Shown here in pieces: positions 43,348-52,650 of a stretch of DNA of 64,000 bases. The stretch is from VFMC01 sp050248155. GTDB taxonomy: Bacteria; Actinomycetota; Acidimicrobiia; Acidimicrobiales; Ilumatobacteraceae. The stretch is from contig JBFWSW010000005.1 of the NCBI GenBank assembly GCA_050248155.1, positions 1 through 64,000 of the forward strand, read 5' to 3'. The stretch's first letter is position 1. Each line of letters opens with the position of its first letter. The translations under genes were made by a program, and so were the position numbers. The notes under the pieces are model-generated. The model did not search any database. It was not told the DNA's origin and was given only the letters and a program-made list of their open reading frames with translations.

Positions 43348-44499
43348 GTGCCCGATCTCACCCCCGCACTCGACGCGTTCCTGTCCCGCTCCGACGTGAC
43401 CACCCCCTACGTCGTCGTCGACCTCGACGTCGTGCAGCAGCGCTACGAGCAGCTGGCTGCCGCCGTCCCTGCAGCGACGATCTTCTACGCGGTGAAGGCC
43501 AACCCGGCGCTCCCGATTCTGGAGCGGCTCGTGTCGGCCGGTTCGTCGTTCGACGTGGCGAGCCCCGCCGAGATCGATCGTTGCCTCGAAGCCGGAGCGT
43601 CCCCGGGGCAGATCTCGTACGGCAACACGATCAAGAAGCGCCGCGATGTCGCCTATGCGGCCTCGTGCGGCGTGCAGCGCTTCACGGTCGATGCCGAGCC
43701 CGAGCTCGACAAGCTGATCGACGTCGCGCCGGGGTCCGAGGTGTGCATCCGGTTGCGGCACGACTGCGGTGGGGCCGACTGGCCACTGTCGCGCAAGTTC
43801 GGCTGCGAACCCGCCGACGTCGTTCGGCTGATGCGCCTCGCTCACGAGGCCGGCATGCGGCTCGGCGTCTCGTTCCACGTCGGATCGCAGCAACGCGACC
43901 TGTCGGCCTGGGACAGCGCGCTCGAGGTGGTGGCGATGATCGCCGCCCGTGCCGCGGCACACGGTGCACATCTCACCTTCCTCAACCTGGGCGGCGGGTT
44001 CCCGGGCGGCTATGCCGAGCCGACACCGGCGATCGCCGCGTACGGCACGGCGGTGCGGGACGCGCTGGCGCGATGGTTCCCCGACGGCGCGCCCGAGCTG
44101 ATGATCGAGCCGGGGCGCTACCTCGTCGCCGATGCAGGGGTGCTGCGCACCGAGGTCGTGCTCGTCTCGCGCCGTTCGCCCGACGACGACGACCGCTGGG
44201 TGTATCTCGACTGCGGCAAGTTCCACGGGCTCGCCGAGACGATGGACGAGGCGATCCGCTACCGAATCCGCACGTCGCACGACGGCACGCCGACGGGTCC
44301 TGCGGCGATCGCCGGCCCGACGTGCGACTCGGCCGACGTGCTGTACGAGAAGAACCCGTACCAGCTGCCGCTCGCGCTCGCCGAGGGCGACCAGGTCGAC
44401 TTCCTCGCCGCAGGCGCCTACACGACGACCTACAGCAGCGTCGGGTTCAACGGGTTCGCGCCGCTCGCCGAGCACTGCGTCTCGGCCTCGATGTCGTGA
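43348..44499 (+). CDS. type III PLP-dependent decarboxylase (ornithine/lysine/DAP class)
   Basis: About 383 residues from GTG 43348; ATG 43288 is in frame but unsupported. The PLP lysine is in IFYAVKANPALP (about K50); the glycine-rich phosphate loop is LNLGGGFPGGY; EPGRYLVADAG and GPTCDSADVLYEK (catalytic cysteine and aspartate) complete the alanine-racemase-fold set. NTIKKRRDVAYAAS is typical of the eukaryotic-type ornithine decarboxylase branch, so putrescine or cadaverine synthesis is favoured over LysA (inference). Confidence 0.9.
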   Translation: MPDLTPALDAFLSRSDVTTPYVVVDLDVVQQRYEQLAAAVPAATIFYAVKANPALPILERLVSAGSSFDVASPAEIDRCLEAGASPGQISYGNTIKKRRDVAYAASCGVQRFTVDAEPELDKLIDVAPGSEVCIRLRHDCGGADWPLSRKFGCEPADVVRLMRLAHEAGMRLGVSFHVGSQQRDLSAWDSALEVVAMIAARAAAHGAHLTFLNLGGGFPGGYAEPTPAIAAYGTAVRDALARWFPDGAPELMIEPGRYLVADAGVLRTEVVLVSRRSPDDDDRWVYLDCGKFHGLAETMDEAIRYRIRTSHDGTPTGPAAIAGPTCDSADVLYEKNPYQLPLALAEGDQVDFLAAGAYTTTYSSVGFNGFAPLAEHCVSASMS

Positions 44500-44566
44500 T
44501 CGGCGGCGCGGCGCCGCGTTCGCAGCTGGCTGGCCCGACCCCGGCGTCCTGCGGCAGGATGGTGGC

Positions 44567-45463
44567 GTGATCGCACGCGTGCCTCGAACCACCGAGCAAC
44601 CCGTGGTCGTGGTCGGCGAGTTCGACGGGTTCCACATCGGCCATCGCCAGCTGGTCCACCAGGCGGGGGTTCTGGCCCAGCGTCTCCGGCGACCTCTCGT
44701 CGCGACGATCCTCGTGGCCGAACTGCCCGACGGCATGTTGACGACCGTGGAAGAGCGGTGCTGGGCGCTGCTCGCGTCGGGCGCCTCCCAAGTGCAGGCG
44801 ATGTCGGTCACGACGACCGGTGAGGCCGACGCAGGCTCATCCGTCGCCGACGAGCTGATCGCGCGCCTCGATCCGGCATGCGTCGTGATGGCGTGCCTCC
44901 CGTTCGACGCTCCGTCAGCCCGGCATCCCTCGCTCCGTGCCGGGTTCGCCCGGCACGCGGTCGAGATGGTCGAGATGCCGAGGTGGAACGATCCCGACGG
45001 CCAGTACGTCACGAGCGCGCGCATTCGCGATGCGCTGCGTCGCGGCGACATCGTCGCCGCGAACGACTGGATGGGCCGCACGTTCACCCTCACCGGGACC
45101 GTCGTGCACGGCAGTGCGCTCGGACGAACGATCGGGTTCGCCACTGCCAACCTCGATCTGCCTCCGCACCGAGTGGTCCCGATGAACGGGGTGTACGCCG
45201 GGATCGTCGGTCTGCCCAACGGGGCACGGCACCGGGCCGCGATCAACATCGGTGTGCGACCGACGGTCGAGACGGACGGGGCCGTACTGGTCGAAGCGCA
45301 TCTGCTCGACTTCGACGACGACCTCTATGGCGCCACCATCGACGTGAGCTTCACCCGCTGGTTGCGCCACGAGCAGCGCTTCGATTCCCTCGACGCGCTG
45401 GTGGCGCAGCTCGCCCTCGACGTCGACCGGACCCGCCTGCTGCTGCGCGGTTCGATCGAGTAA
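44567..45463 (+). CDS. ribF: bifunctional riboflavin kinase/FAD synthetase
   Basis: 298 residues from GTG 44567, chosen because GEFDGFHIGHRQLV must lie near the N-terminus. The FAD synthetase part has G-x-F-D-G-x-H-x-G-H and YVTSARIRDALRRGD (the ISSTxIR equivalent); the riboflavin kinase part has TGTVVHGSALGRTIGFATANL, GVYAG and NIGVRPTV, ending HEQRFDSLDALVAQL. It makes FMN and FAD, fitting the many flavoproteins nearby. The FAD synthetase half is somewhat degenerate, so it could be a second copy. Confidence 0.88.
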   Translation: MIARVPRTTEQPVVVVGEFDGFHIGHRQLVHQAGVLAQRLRRPLVATILVAELPDGMLTTVEERCWALLASGASQVQAMSVTTTGEADAGSSVADELIARLDPACVVMACLPFDAPSARHPSLRAGFARHAVEMVEMPRWNDPDGQYVTSARIRDALRRGDIVAANDWMGRTFTLTGTVVHGSALGRTIGFATANLDLPPHRVVPMNGVYAGIVGLPNGARHRAAINIGVRPTVETDGAVLVEAHLLDFDDDLYGATIDVSFTRWLRHEQRFDSLDALVAQLALDVDRTRLLLRGSIE

Positions 45464-45496
45464 TCGCGCTCCGCCACGATCACGGTGGCCGTCGCG

Positions 45497-46795
45497 TCAG
45501 CCGAGCGGCGCGAGCGTGTCGTCCAGGAACCCGACGACGCGTCGCTCCCACTCGTCGGGATACCGTCGCGAGGCGTCGGTGTGGGACGCGTCCGGGGCGA
45601 TCCACACGTCGACCCGATCTGGTGCCGACGCGCGGAACACGTCGGTTGCCGCGATCTCCGATTCTGACCTCCCGGCGGCGATCAAAAGGGCGCGCTGTCC
45701 GTCGAACGCAGCCAATGAGTCACGCAGCGGCGTGGGTGGGTCGGCTGCGGTCATGAGCGCTGCTGCGTTCCTGGAGACCCAATCGACGTAGCGGACGACG
45801 AGCCCACCGACGCCTCGGGCGGGATCGCCCTCGTCGCGGGCGCCTCGAGCCGTCGCACCCTCGCTGACGACGGCGCGCAGGCGTCGGTCGACGCCGGCCG
45901 CGGCGATCGCCTGCTCGCCACCGACCGACATCCCGATCGCAGCGATTCGGCCATCGACGACGTCGGCGCGGGCGGCCAGGTAGTCGAGCCCGGCCGCCAC
46001 GTCGATCTCGCCCCACCAACCCCACAACATCGCGTCACCGTCACTGTCGCCCTGGCCGCGGGCGTTCAGCAGGAGCACCCCGTACCCATGCCGGGCGAGC
46101 ACGGCCGCGATGTCGACCTCGTGTTCGCCGATGCCCGAGATCCCGCCGAGCACGATGATCGCCGCACCGTTCGTCGACGGGATGTACCGACCTTCGAGCC
46201 GAACGTGATCGGCGGTGAGCATGCTGACATCGCTGGAGCGCAGTCCTCGATCAGCCGGGGTCACGGTGACGGGATCGAACGGTGGGGCGTTGGTGACGAA
46301 CACGGCGAGGGTGACCGGGGCGAACACCAGGACCAGGATCGCCAGCCCGATCGGGACCGCCGACAACTTCCACCACCGGTGAGCGGCTCTGATCAGGCCC
46401 CAGGAACTGACCGACGCGAGCACGACGCCGCCCACCAAGGTGAGCGAACCGGCGATGGCCTCCGCCGACCAGGGTTTCTCGACGAGGTGGCTGACACCGA
46501 TGCCGAGACCAGCGATCATCCCGGCCAGACCGAACGAGAGGGTCGGGACCATCTTCCCCCGGATTCCGAGACGCCGTCGGGCGACGAGGCAGCCGGCGCC
46601 GGCGACGAGCACGACCACGGCGCGCACGACCGGCCACGGCGCCGGGCCGTCGACGCCCACGAGCACGGCGAACAGGAGGCTCGTCGACGCCACCACGACG
46701 TCCGTCGCCGTCGTTGGCAGCTGCGTCAGTTCGGGATGATGACGTCCACGTGTCGACGGGTCGCTCGGAGCGGGCTCGTCGACGACGTGTGGCAT
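45497..46795 (-). CDS. membrane alpha/beta-hydrolase protein
   Basis: 432 residues from ATG 46795. Four to five membrane segments in the first 200 residues (ATDVVVASTSLLFAVLVGV…, PVVRAVVVLVAGAGCLVA, LSFGLAGMIAGLGIGVS, SLTLVGGVVLASVSSWGLI, VPIGLAILVLVFAPVTLAV) precede an extracytoplasmic alpha/beta-hydrolase domain: GISGIGEHEVD…LLLNARGQGDSDGD, nucleophile elbow IGMSVGGEQ, acid/His region ASHTDASRRYP. Serine esterase or peptidase activity is expected. Monocistronic. Confidence 0.85.
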   Translation of the reverse strand: MPHVVDEPAPSDPSTRGRHHPELTQLPTTATDVVVASTSLLFAVLVGVDGPAPWPVVRAVVVLVAGAGCLVARRRLGIRGKMVPTLSFGLAGMIAGLGIGVSHLVEKPWSAEAIAGSLTLVGGVVLASVSSWGLIRAAHRWWKLSAVPIGLAILVLVFAPVTLAVFVTNAPPFDPVTVTPADRGLRSSDVSMLTADHVRLEGRYIPSTNGAAIIVLGGISGIGEHEVDIAAVLARHGYGVLLLNARGQGDSDGDAMLWGWWGEIDVAAGLDYLAARADVVDGRIAAIGMSVGGEQAIAAAGVDRRLRAVVSEGATARGARDEGDPARGVGGLVVRYVDWVSRNAAALMTAADPPTPLRDSLAAFDGQRALLIAAGRSESEIAATDVFRASAPDRVDVWIAPDASHTDASRRYPDEWERRVVGFLDDTLAPLG

Positions 46796-46823
46796 GTCCC
46801 CATCATCGTCTGCCCAGGGATGC

Positions 46824-46852
46824 CGGACATCAGGGTGCAACCCTGATGTCCG
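46824..46852 (-). terminator. hairpin downstream of nrdJ
   Basis: CGGACATCAGGGT and its exact complement form a 13-bp perfect stem around the 3-nt loop GCA, 35 bp past the nrdJ stop in the direction of transcription. No U-run, as is usual in this GC-rich genome. Confidence 0.7.
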
Positions 46853-46886
46853 ATGCGCGTGTCGGCGTCGTCGCCGGCGGCGCGAC

Positions 46887-49800
46887 TCAGCTGCAGCCGC
46901 TGGTGCTGCCGCAGCTCGGGCAGGCGTGGCACGAGCCGGCGCGGATCATCTGCACGCCGCACTGCATGCACATCGGCGCGTCGGACTGGCGCGGGCGGGT
47001 CGCCCCACTCGGGTTGGTGACGTCGTTGTTCGGAGCGTCGGGCGCGACACCGAGGTCGAGCTGGGTCTGCAGCTCGGACACGGACGGCACCGACTTCGGA
47101 TCGGGCGCCAGCTCGGATCCGTTCGAGGTCTCGACCACGCTCTCCTCGACGCCGGGCAGCGTGGGCTGCAGGCGCTCGTTCACCGAGAAGATGCCGAGCT
47201 CGGCGCGCTCGTCGTAGGTCATGTACTCGAGCGCCAGGCGCCGGAACAGGTAGTCCATGATCGACGAGGCGAAGCGGATGTCGGGATCGTCGGTCATGCC
47301 GGCCGGTTCGAAGCGCATGTTGGTGAACGCCTCGACGAACGCTCGCAGCGGCACGCCGTACTGGAGGCCGTAGCTGATGCTCTTGGCGAAGGCGTCCATG
47401 ATGCCGCTGAGCGTCGAGCCCTGCTTCGACACGGTGAGGAAGATCTCGCCCGGTCGCCCGTCGGCGTACTCGCCGATGTTGGCGAAGCCCTTGCAGTCGG
47501 CCACCCGGAACTCGAAGGTGCGCGCCCGCCGGGTGCGCGGCAGCTTCTGACGCACCGGCTGGTGGACGATCTTCTCGACGATCTTCTCGATCACCTGCGT
47601 CGCGGCCTGCTCGGGCGCGTCGGCCGCGCCGTCCTTCTTGGCCGTGCTGAGCGGCTGGGCGACCTTGCAGTTGTCGCGGTAGATCGCCACGGCCTTCAGG
47701 CCGAGCTCCCAGCTCAGCTGGTGCAGTGCCTCGACGTCTTCGACCGAGGCCTCTTCGGGCATGTTGACCGTCTTGGAGATCGCACCCGACAGGAACGGCT
47801 GCGTCGCGCCCATCATGCGCACGTGGCCCTCGTAGTGGATGGTGTTGTCGCCCATCGAGCAGGCGAACACCGCGATGTGCTCGGGCGCGAGGTGCGGCGC
47901 GCCGAGGATGGACTTCTCGGCGTCGATGTAGGCGACGATCTCGTCGACCTGCTGGGGCGTGTAGCCCAATCGGCGCAGCGCCCTCGGGATGGTCTGGTTG
48001 ACGATGACCATCGTGCCTCCGCCCACCAGCTTCTTCATCTTGCACAGCCCGAGGTCGGGCTCGATGCCGGTGGTGTCACAGTCCATCATCAGGCCGATGG
48101 TGTTGTGGCTGACGAAGCCGTTGGCGACATAGGTGACGTTGGCCGGAACGGACAGGTCGTAGGTGAGCTCCTCGTCCCCCAGCTCGGCGGTGGCCACTTC
48201 GTCGACGAAGAACCCCATCAGGTGGGCGAGCTCTGCATCGGCCGAGGCGGCGAGCAACTGCTCGGCGAGCCGGCGCGTGATCGTGCCTGAGCGGCGGTGC
48301 TCCATGAGGGCGACCGTGCGGTCGCGACCAGCGAGCGGCGCCACCCGATCGATGAGCTCGCGGCTGACCGGGATGTGATCGTGCCGAGCCGACTGCGCGA
48401 TGTCGCGCACGTCGACCTTGGCCCACTTGCGTTGCGAGATGAAGCCGATGTCGTCGAGCCACGCCTGGTTGCACGCACGGTTCAACAGCCGGACGACGTG
48501 GAGCTGAGACCCGCGACCGCTCGTGCCCTGCGACCGGGTCGTGACGAAGCCGAGCGCGAGCAGCAGCGTCTGGACCTCGGCCGCGAACCCCTTCAACGTG
48601 GTGGTCCACGACGGGTAGCCGCTGACCACCGTACCGTCCGCCTCGAACAGGCCGCGAACGAAGGCTCGGTACACACCGGCGTCGTTGGTGTGCAGCACGG
48701 CGTCGGGGATGTGCGGCACGTACCCCTTGCCACTGTGACCCTCACGCGGCAGTCGCTTGGCGAAGCCCGACGCGGCCCACCACTCGGCCAACCGAACGGA
48801 GTGGAAGGCGACCTCGATGTAGCCGCCCTTGGCCGCCACCGCTGCGGTCAGACCGAACAGCTCCTTGCCGAGCCACTCGAGGTGGGCGACGACGTCGAGA
48901 TCGTTCGCGTCGACGCAGAACCGCAGCCCGCGAGCGTGCAGCGAACCGTCGCCCATGAAGTAGCCGATCAGCTCGGCGAGGTCGGCGTCCATGGTGCGCG
49001 GCACGCTGACGTGGTGCTCGCCTGCCCACGCCATCTGCTCGGCGAGTGGCGGGAGCACGACCTCGTTCGGTGAGCCGACGAGGCCGCCGAGCCGCATCGG
49101 CACCCGATCGCCGGCGCGGAGGTCGGCGAAGCGGCGCCACACCCACTGGCCCGACTCGTCGATGACCTTGATGCGGTGCTTCGTGGTGCCCTGGATCTGG
49201 TACCCACGAGCCGTCGTGACATCGACGACCTGCTCGAGACCGTTGACGTAGAACTTGGTGGCATCCCGCTCGCCCTCGTCGGTCTGGACCTTGAACGAGA
49301 CGTCCTGCCACTGCGCACCGTCGGGATCGCCGAGCGTCGCCAGCCGGACCAATCCCTTCGACGTCATGACGAGCGAGCCACCGACGAGGCAGCCCGTGGG
49401 AGCCAACACCGAAGCCTGGCTGTTGCGCACGCCGTACTCCTCGCCGTCGCGCACCGCGGCTTCCCACGCCTCCTGCCCTGCCCGAACCAGGGCCTCGGGA
49501 ACGGCGTCGGCGCCCTCGATCGCATATGACGCGTCGCGGTGCATGCGCAGCACGTTGAGCATGTGCACCTCGTTGTCGGCGAAGCCGGCGAAGGGACCCA
49601 TGCGGCTGGCGGTGCGCGCGCTGGTGGCGTACGCATGCCCGGTCATGAGCGACGTGAGCGCTGCTGCCCATGCACGCCCCTCGACCGAGTCGTAGGGCAG
49701 ACCGAGCGCCATGAGCAGCGCGCCGAGGTTCGCGTAGCCGATGCCGAGCTGACGGAACTTGCGGCTGGTCGCGGCGATCGGCTCGGTCGGGTAGTCGGCC

Positions 49801-52223
49801 CGGCCGACGAGGATCTCCTGCGCGGTGAAGATCGTCTCGACGGTGTGCATGTAGGCCTCGATGTCGAAGCTGTCCTCGCCGACCGAGTCGAGGTCGAGGA
49901 ACTTCAACAGGTTGATCGACGCGAGGTTGCACGCCGAGTTGTCGAGGTGCATGTACTCGCTGCAGTTGCGCACCACGACGCCGTTCGCGACGTAGCTGTG
50001 GTTGCGCGGCTCGCTGAGGTTGTAGGTGAGCTCGACGCCGTCGTCGGTACGTGAGACCAGCCGGGTGGTGCTCTGGTGCTTGGCGTAGAACCGATGCTCG
50101 GCGAGGAGGTTTGCCAGCTTGTCGCGCTTGGAGCCGACGGTGAAGCCGACGACATCGGCGAACCGCCGGATCGAGCCGGCGGAGATGCGCAGGTCGAACA
50201 TCGGGCCGGCGCTGTACGTCTGCTCGTCGCCCGCCACCGTCGTGTACGGGAACACGCCGCCGACCGAGGACGTGCGGGTGGCGTAGATCGAGCTGGAGAT
50301 GCCGAGCGTGGTGAGCAGTCGCTGTGCGCCCTGCAGGAGCCGCTTGGAGGCCGAGCCGAGACCGACGTATCGGCTCTTGACACCGTCGTACACACAGCCG
50401 TCGGCGTCGAACAACCCGCGCAGGAACGCTGCGACGACCTCGCTCGGCGCCTCGTTGATCGCCCACGGGACGACCTTCTCGGCAGCCCGCGAGTCGCTGA
50501 CCCCGAGCGCACAGAGCTGGGCAGCGAAGGCCCGACGCCCGGATCGCAGCTGCACCGTGCCGTTGGCTTGCACCGACGGCTTGGGCACCGAGCCGCCGAT
50601 GTCGGTCAGCAGGAGGCGATGCGCCGGCATCACGTCGTCGCGGTCGTCGGCGTTGCCGTACACGGTCGTCACCATGTCGCCGCTGATCGCTCCGTCACCG
50701 ACGAGCCAGCCGAGATAGTGCCCCAGCTCCTCGGTCCACTTCTCCGGCAAGGCCAATGATGTCGCGAGGCGGCGGTCGCCGGCGACGAGCGACGCTGCAT
50801 CGGAGGCCACCGGGAGCGCCCACGACGCGTGGACGGCCGGCGTCGCGTGGTTCAAGATGCGGACGTCGTCGTCCGGCGTCAGGTTCTCGGCCTCGACGTA
50901 CCCACGATTCGCGGTGAAGATGCGGTGGCCGGCGGTGCAGCGCAGCTCCATCCCGTTGGAGAACTCCAACCGGACGATCTCGTTCACGCCGGTGACCATG
51001 ATCGCCTCGGGGCTGGTGACCTCGACTCGGTCGGCTGGCGCGTCGGGGCTCGTGACGTCGTGGGTGTACACGCCGAAGGACTCGCCCTGGCGCGCCCGAT
51101 CGAGCAGGTCGACGAACGACACGAGGCCCTTGTCGGTGTGGACGAGGGTGTCACCGGTGAAGCATGGGTTGGATCCGTTGATGCGACCGGTCGTGTGCGC
51201 GGTGTGCCACTTGTTGATGGTGGTGTCGAACTGGAGGCCCGGGTCGGCGCACTCCCACGAAGCCTGGGCGATCTGGCGCCACAGATCGCGAGCGCGCACG
51301 GTGCGGATGACCGAGCCGTCGAGCACGGCTCGGTAGTGCCAGTCGGCGTCGTCGACCACCGCTTGCATGAACTCGTCGGTGACGCGGACCGAGTTGTTCG
51401 CGTTCTGGTACTGGATGCTGAAGCTGTCGGCGCCGTCGAGGTCCATGTCGAACCCGGCGTCGCGCAGCACGCGAGCCTTGCGCTCCTCTTTCACCTTGCA
51501 CCAGATGAACTCTTCGATGTCGGGGTGGTCGGCGTTGAGGATGACCATCTTGGCGGCGCGACGCGTCTTGCCGCCGCTCTTGATCGTGCCGGCCGACGCG
51601 TCGGCGCCGCGCATGAAGCTGACCGGCCCGCTGGCCGTGCCACCGCCGTTCAACAGCTCGTAGCTGGAGCGGATCTTCGACAGGTTGATGCCCGAGCCCG
51701 ACCCGCCCTTGAAGATGACGCCCTCTTCCCGGTACCAGTTGAGGATGCCGTCCATCGTGTCGTCGACGGAGAGGATGAAGCACGCGCTCGCCTGCTGCGG
51801 CACGCCCTTCACGCCGATGTTGAACCACACCGGGCTGTTGAACGCGGCGCGCTGGGTGATGAGGATGTACTTGAGCTCGTCGCTGAAGGTTTCGGCCTCG
51901 GCCTCGTCGACGAAGTAGCCGCCCTCGCGACCCCACTCGGTGATCGTGTCGACCACGCGATCGACGACCTGGCGCAACGACGACTCGCGCTCGGGTGTGC
52001 CCTGCGTGCCGCGGAAGTACTTCTGCGCCACGATGTTGGTGGCGTTCAGCGACCAGCCGACCGGGAACTCGACCCCGAGCTGCTCGAAGGCGACCGAACC
52101 GTCCTTCCAGTTCGTGATCCTGGCGTCGCGCCGCTCCCATGCCACCTGGTCGTACGGGTGTTGGCCCGGCGTCGTGAAGTGCCGCTCGAGGCCGATGGAG
52201 AGACGTTCGGGCGCCAGGGACAT
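46887..52223 (-). CDS. nrdJ: adenosylcobalamin-dependent ribonucleotide reductase with two inteins
   Basis: 1778 codons from ATG 52223, with AGGAG 6 nt upstream. After removal of two inteins (residues 354-753 and 945-1374), the host protein is 948 residues, the normal class II size. It reduces all four ribonucleotides using B12. Key features: QASACFILSVDDT, FKGGSGSGINLSKIRS, the radical loop NPCSEYMHLDNSACNLAS (catalytic cysteine), VLAPTGTIGLMMDCDTTGIEPD and a zinc-ribbon tail (CMQCGVQMIRAGSCHACPSCGSTSGCS). The first intein lies immediately before the thiyl-radical cysteine. Regulation by NrdR is likely: nrdR is nearby and box-like repeats sit in the leader. Confidence 0.96.
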   Translation of the reverse strand: MSLAPERLSIGLERHFTTPGQHPYDQVAWERRDARITNWKDGSVAFEQLGVEFPVGWSLNATNIVAQKYFRGTQGTPERESSLRQVVDRVVDTITEWGREGGYFVDEAEAETFSDELKYILITQRAAFNSPVWFNIGVKGVPQQASACFILSVDDTMDGILNWYREEGVIFKGGSGSGINLSKIRSSYELLNGGGTASGPVSFMRGADASAGTIKSGGKTRRAAKMVILNADHPDIEEFIWCKVKEERKARVLRDAGFDMDLDGADSFSIQYQNANNSVRVTDEFMQAVVDDADWHYRAVLDGSVIRTVRARDLWRQIAQASWECADPGLQFDTTINKWHTAHTTGRINGSNPCFTGDTLVHTDKGLVSFVDLLDRARQGESFGVYTHDVTSPDAPADRVEVTSPEAIMVTGVNEIVRLEFSNGMELRCTAGHRIFTANRGYVEAENLTPDDDVRILNHATPAVHASWALPVASDAASLVAGDRRLATSLALPEKWTEELGHYLGWLVGDGAISGDMVTTVYGNADDRDDVMPAHRLLLTDIGGSVPKPSVQANGTVQLRSGRRAFAAQLCALGVSDSRAAEKVVPWAINEAPSEVVAAFLRGLFDADGCVYDGVKSRYVGLGSASKRLLQGAQRLLTTLGISSSIYATRTSSVGGVFPYTTVAGDEQTYSAGPMFDLRISAGSIRRFADVVGFTVGSKRDKLANLLAEHRFYAKHQSTTRLVSRTDDGVELTYNLSEPRNHSYVANGVVVRNCSEYMHLDNSACNLASINLLKFLDLDSVGEDSFDIEAYMHTVETIFTAQEILVGRADYPTEPIAATSRKFRQLGIGYANLGALLMALGLPYDSVEGRAWAAALTSLMTGHAYATSARTASRMGPFAGFADNEVHMLNVLRMHRDASYAIEGADAVPEALVRAGQEAWEAAVRDGEEYGVRNSQASVLAPTGCLVGGSLVMTSKGLVRLATLGDPDGAQWQDVSFKVQTDEGERDATKFYVNGLEQVVDVTTARGYQIQGTTKHRIKVIDESGQWVWRRFADLRAGDRVPMRLGGLVGSPNEVVLPPLAEQMAWAGEHHVSVPRTMDADLAELIGYFMGDGSLHARGLRFCVDANDLDVVAHLEWLGKELFGLTAAVAAKGGYIEVAFHSVRLAEWWAASGFAKRLPREGHSGKGYVPHIPDAVLHTNDAGVYRAFVRGLFEADGTVVSGYPSWTTTLKGFAAEVQTLLLALGFVTTRSQGTSGRGSQLHVVRLLNRACNQAWLDDIGFISQRKWAKVDVRDIAQSARHDHIPVSRELIDRVAPLAGRDRTVALMEHRRSGTITRRLAEQLLAASADAELAHLMGFFVDEVATAELGDEELTYDLSVPANVTYVANGFVSHNTIGLMMDCDTTGIEPDLGLCKMKKLVGGGTMVIVNQTIPRALRRLGYTPQQVDEIVAYIDAEKSILGAPHLAPEHIAVFACSMGDNTIHYEGHVRMMGATQPFLSGAISKTVNMPEEASVEDVEALHQLSWELGLKAVAIYRDNCKVAQPLSTAKKDGAADAPEQAATQVIEKIVEKIVHQPVRQKLPRTRRARTFEFRVADCKGFANIGEYADGRPGEIFLTVSKQGSTLSGIMDAFAKSISYGLQYGVPLRAFVEAFTNMRFEPAGMTDDPDIRFASSIMDYLFRRLALEYMTYDERAELGIFSVNERLQPTLPGVEESVVETSNGSELAPDPKSVPSVSELQTQLDLGVAPDAPNNDVTNPSGATRPRQSDAPMCMQCGVQMIRAGSCHACPSCGSTSGCS
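48102..49391 (-). mobile_element. intein 2 of NrdJ (430 residues)
   Basis: Starts with Cys1 in CLVGGSLVMTSKGLVRL and ends VTYVANGFVSHN before the host Thr (TIGLMM); the penultimate His and terminal Asn are canonical. Internal LAGLIDADG endonuclease motifs are visible as LIGYFMGDGSL and FVRGLFEADGTV. Block B-like TTKHRIKV is present. Inserted in the conserved VLAPTG|TIGLMMDCDTTG stretch. Confidence 0.92.
49965..51164 (-). mobile_element. intein 1 of NrdJ (400 residues)
   Basis: Starts with Cys1 in CFTGDTLVHTDKGLVSF and ends HSYVANGVVVRN before the host cysteine (CSEYMH). Block B is CTAGHRIFTANRGY. Two LAGLIDADG-type motifs are present: LGWLVGDGAIS and FLRGLFDADGCV. The penultimate residue is Arg instead of the usual His. 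The +1 residue is the catalytic cysteine of the reductase. Confidence 0.92.
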
Positions 52224-52303
52224 GAGGACTCCTAGAGTGGTTCGGCGAGTGATGCGGGCGGCTTGCGAGGTGTGCGGCCAGGCTCTCGACCGCGGAATCA
52301 GAA

Positions 52304-52316
52304 CCACAAGATGTGG
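52304..52316. promoter_or_regulatory. NrdR-like box 1 in nrdJ leader
   Basis: CCACAAGATGTGG: perfect CCACA/TGTGG arms. Extended to CAC-N8-GTG it also fits the spacing of the NrdR consensus. Confidence 0.5.
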
Positions 52317-52345
52317 TGGCAGGCCGACCCCCGAACCGGCGAGCA

Positions 52346-52358
52346 CCACAACATGTGA
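52346..52358. promoter_or_regulatory. NrdR-like box 2 in nrdJ leader
   Basis: CCACAACATGTGA, one mismatch in the right arm, begins 42 bp (four helical turns) from box 1. Confidence 0.5.
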
Positions 52359-52377
52359 GGTGTTGAGGGCTATGAAA

Positions 52378-52405
52378 ATTACAGCAATGTAATTACACCT
52401 GTCAA
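52378..52405 (-). promoter_or_regulatory. nrdJ promoter
   Basis: On the minus strand TTGACA (52400-52405, perfect -35), a 16-bp spacer and TGTAAT (52378-52383, 5/6 of TATAAT). The -10 is one arm of the inverted repeat ATTACA-GCAA-TGTAAT (52378-52393), and the spacer holds the palindrome TGTAATTACA. Confidence 0.65.
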
Positions 52406-52430
52406 CGATCGGCGCGGGCTTTTTGTTCCT

Positions 52431-52455
52431 GGGCGCTCCGTGCTTCGGAGCGCCC
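52431..52455. repeat. perfect 10-bp hairpin upstream of nrdJ promoter
   Basis: GGGCGCTCCG-TGCTT-CGGAGCGCCC. It has no T-run on the downstream side in either direction, so it is not a convincing terminator; purpose unknown. Confidence 0.6.
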
Positions 52456-52650
52456 GACAGCGGGCGAGCGGCTGCCCGGTCGCAGGTAGGAGGACCTTGC
52501 CCCACAACGTGTCCGATCCTTGGCCCGATCACCCGATCGACGTTGACCATCCGCGCCGTGCACCGCTGCCCGCTGCAGCCGCCGACAGTAGGACCACCGT
52601 CCTGTGGGGAGAAAGAGGGACAAGGCTGTGAATTTCGCTGTGGAGGACCG

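Noticed and set aside
52224..52377. Cobalamin riboswitch in the nrdJ leader
   Set aside because: I see no B12-box (GCCACTG-like) core, and a B12-dependent enzyme would not be expected to be shut off by its cofactor.
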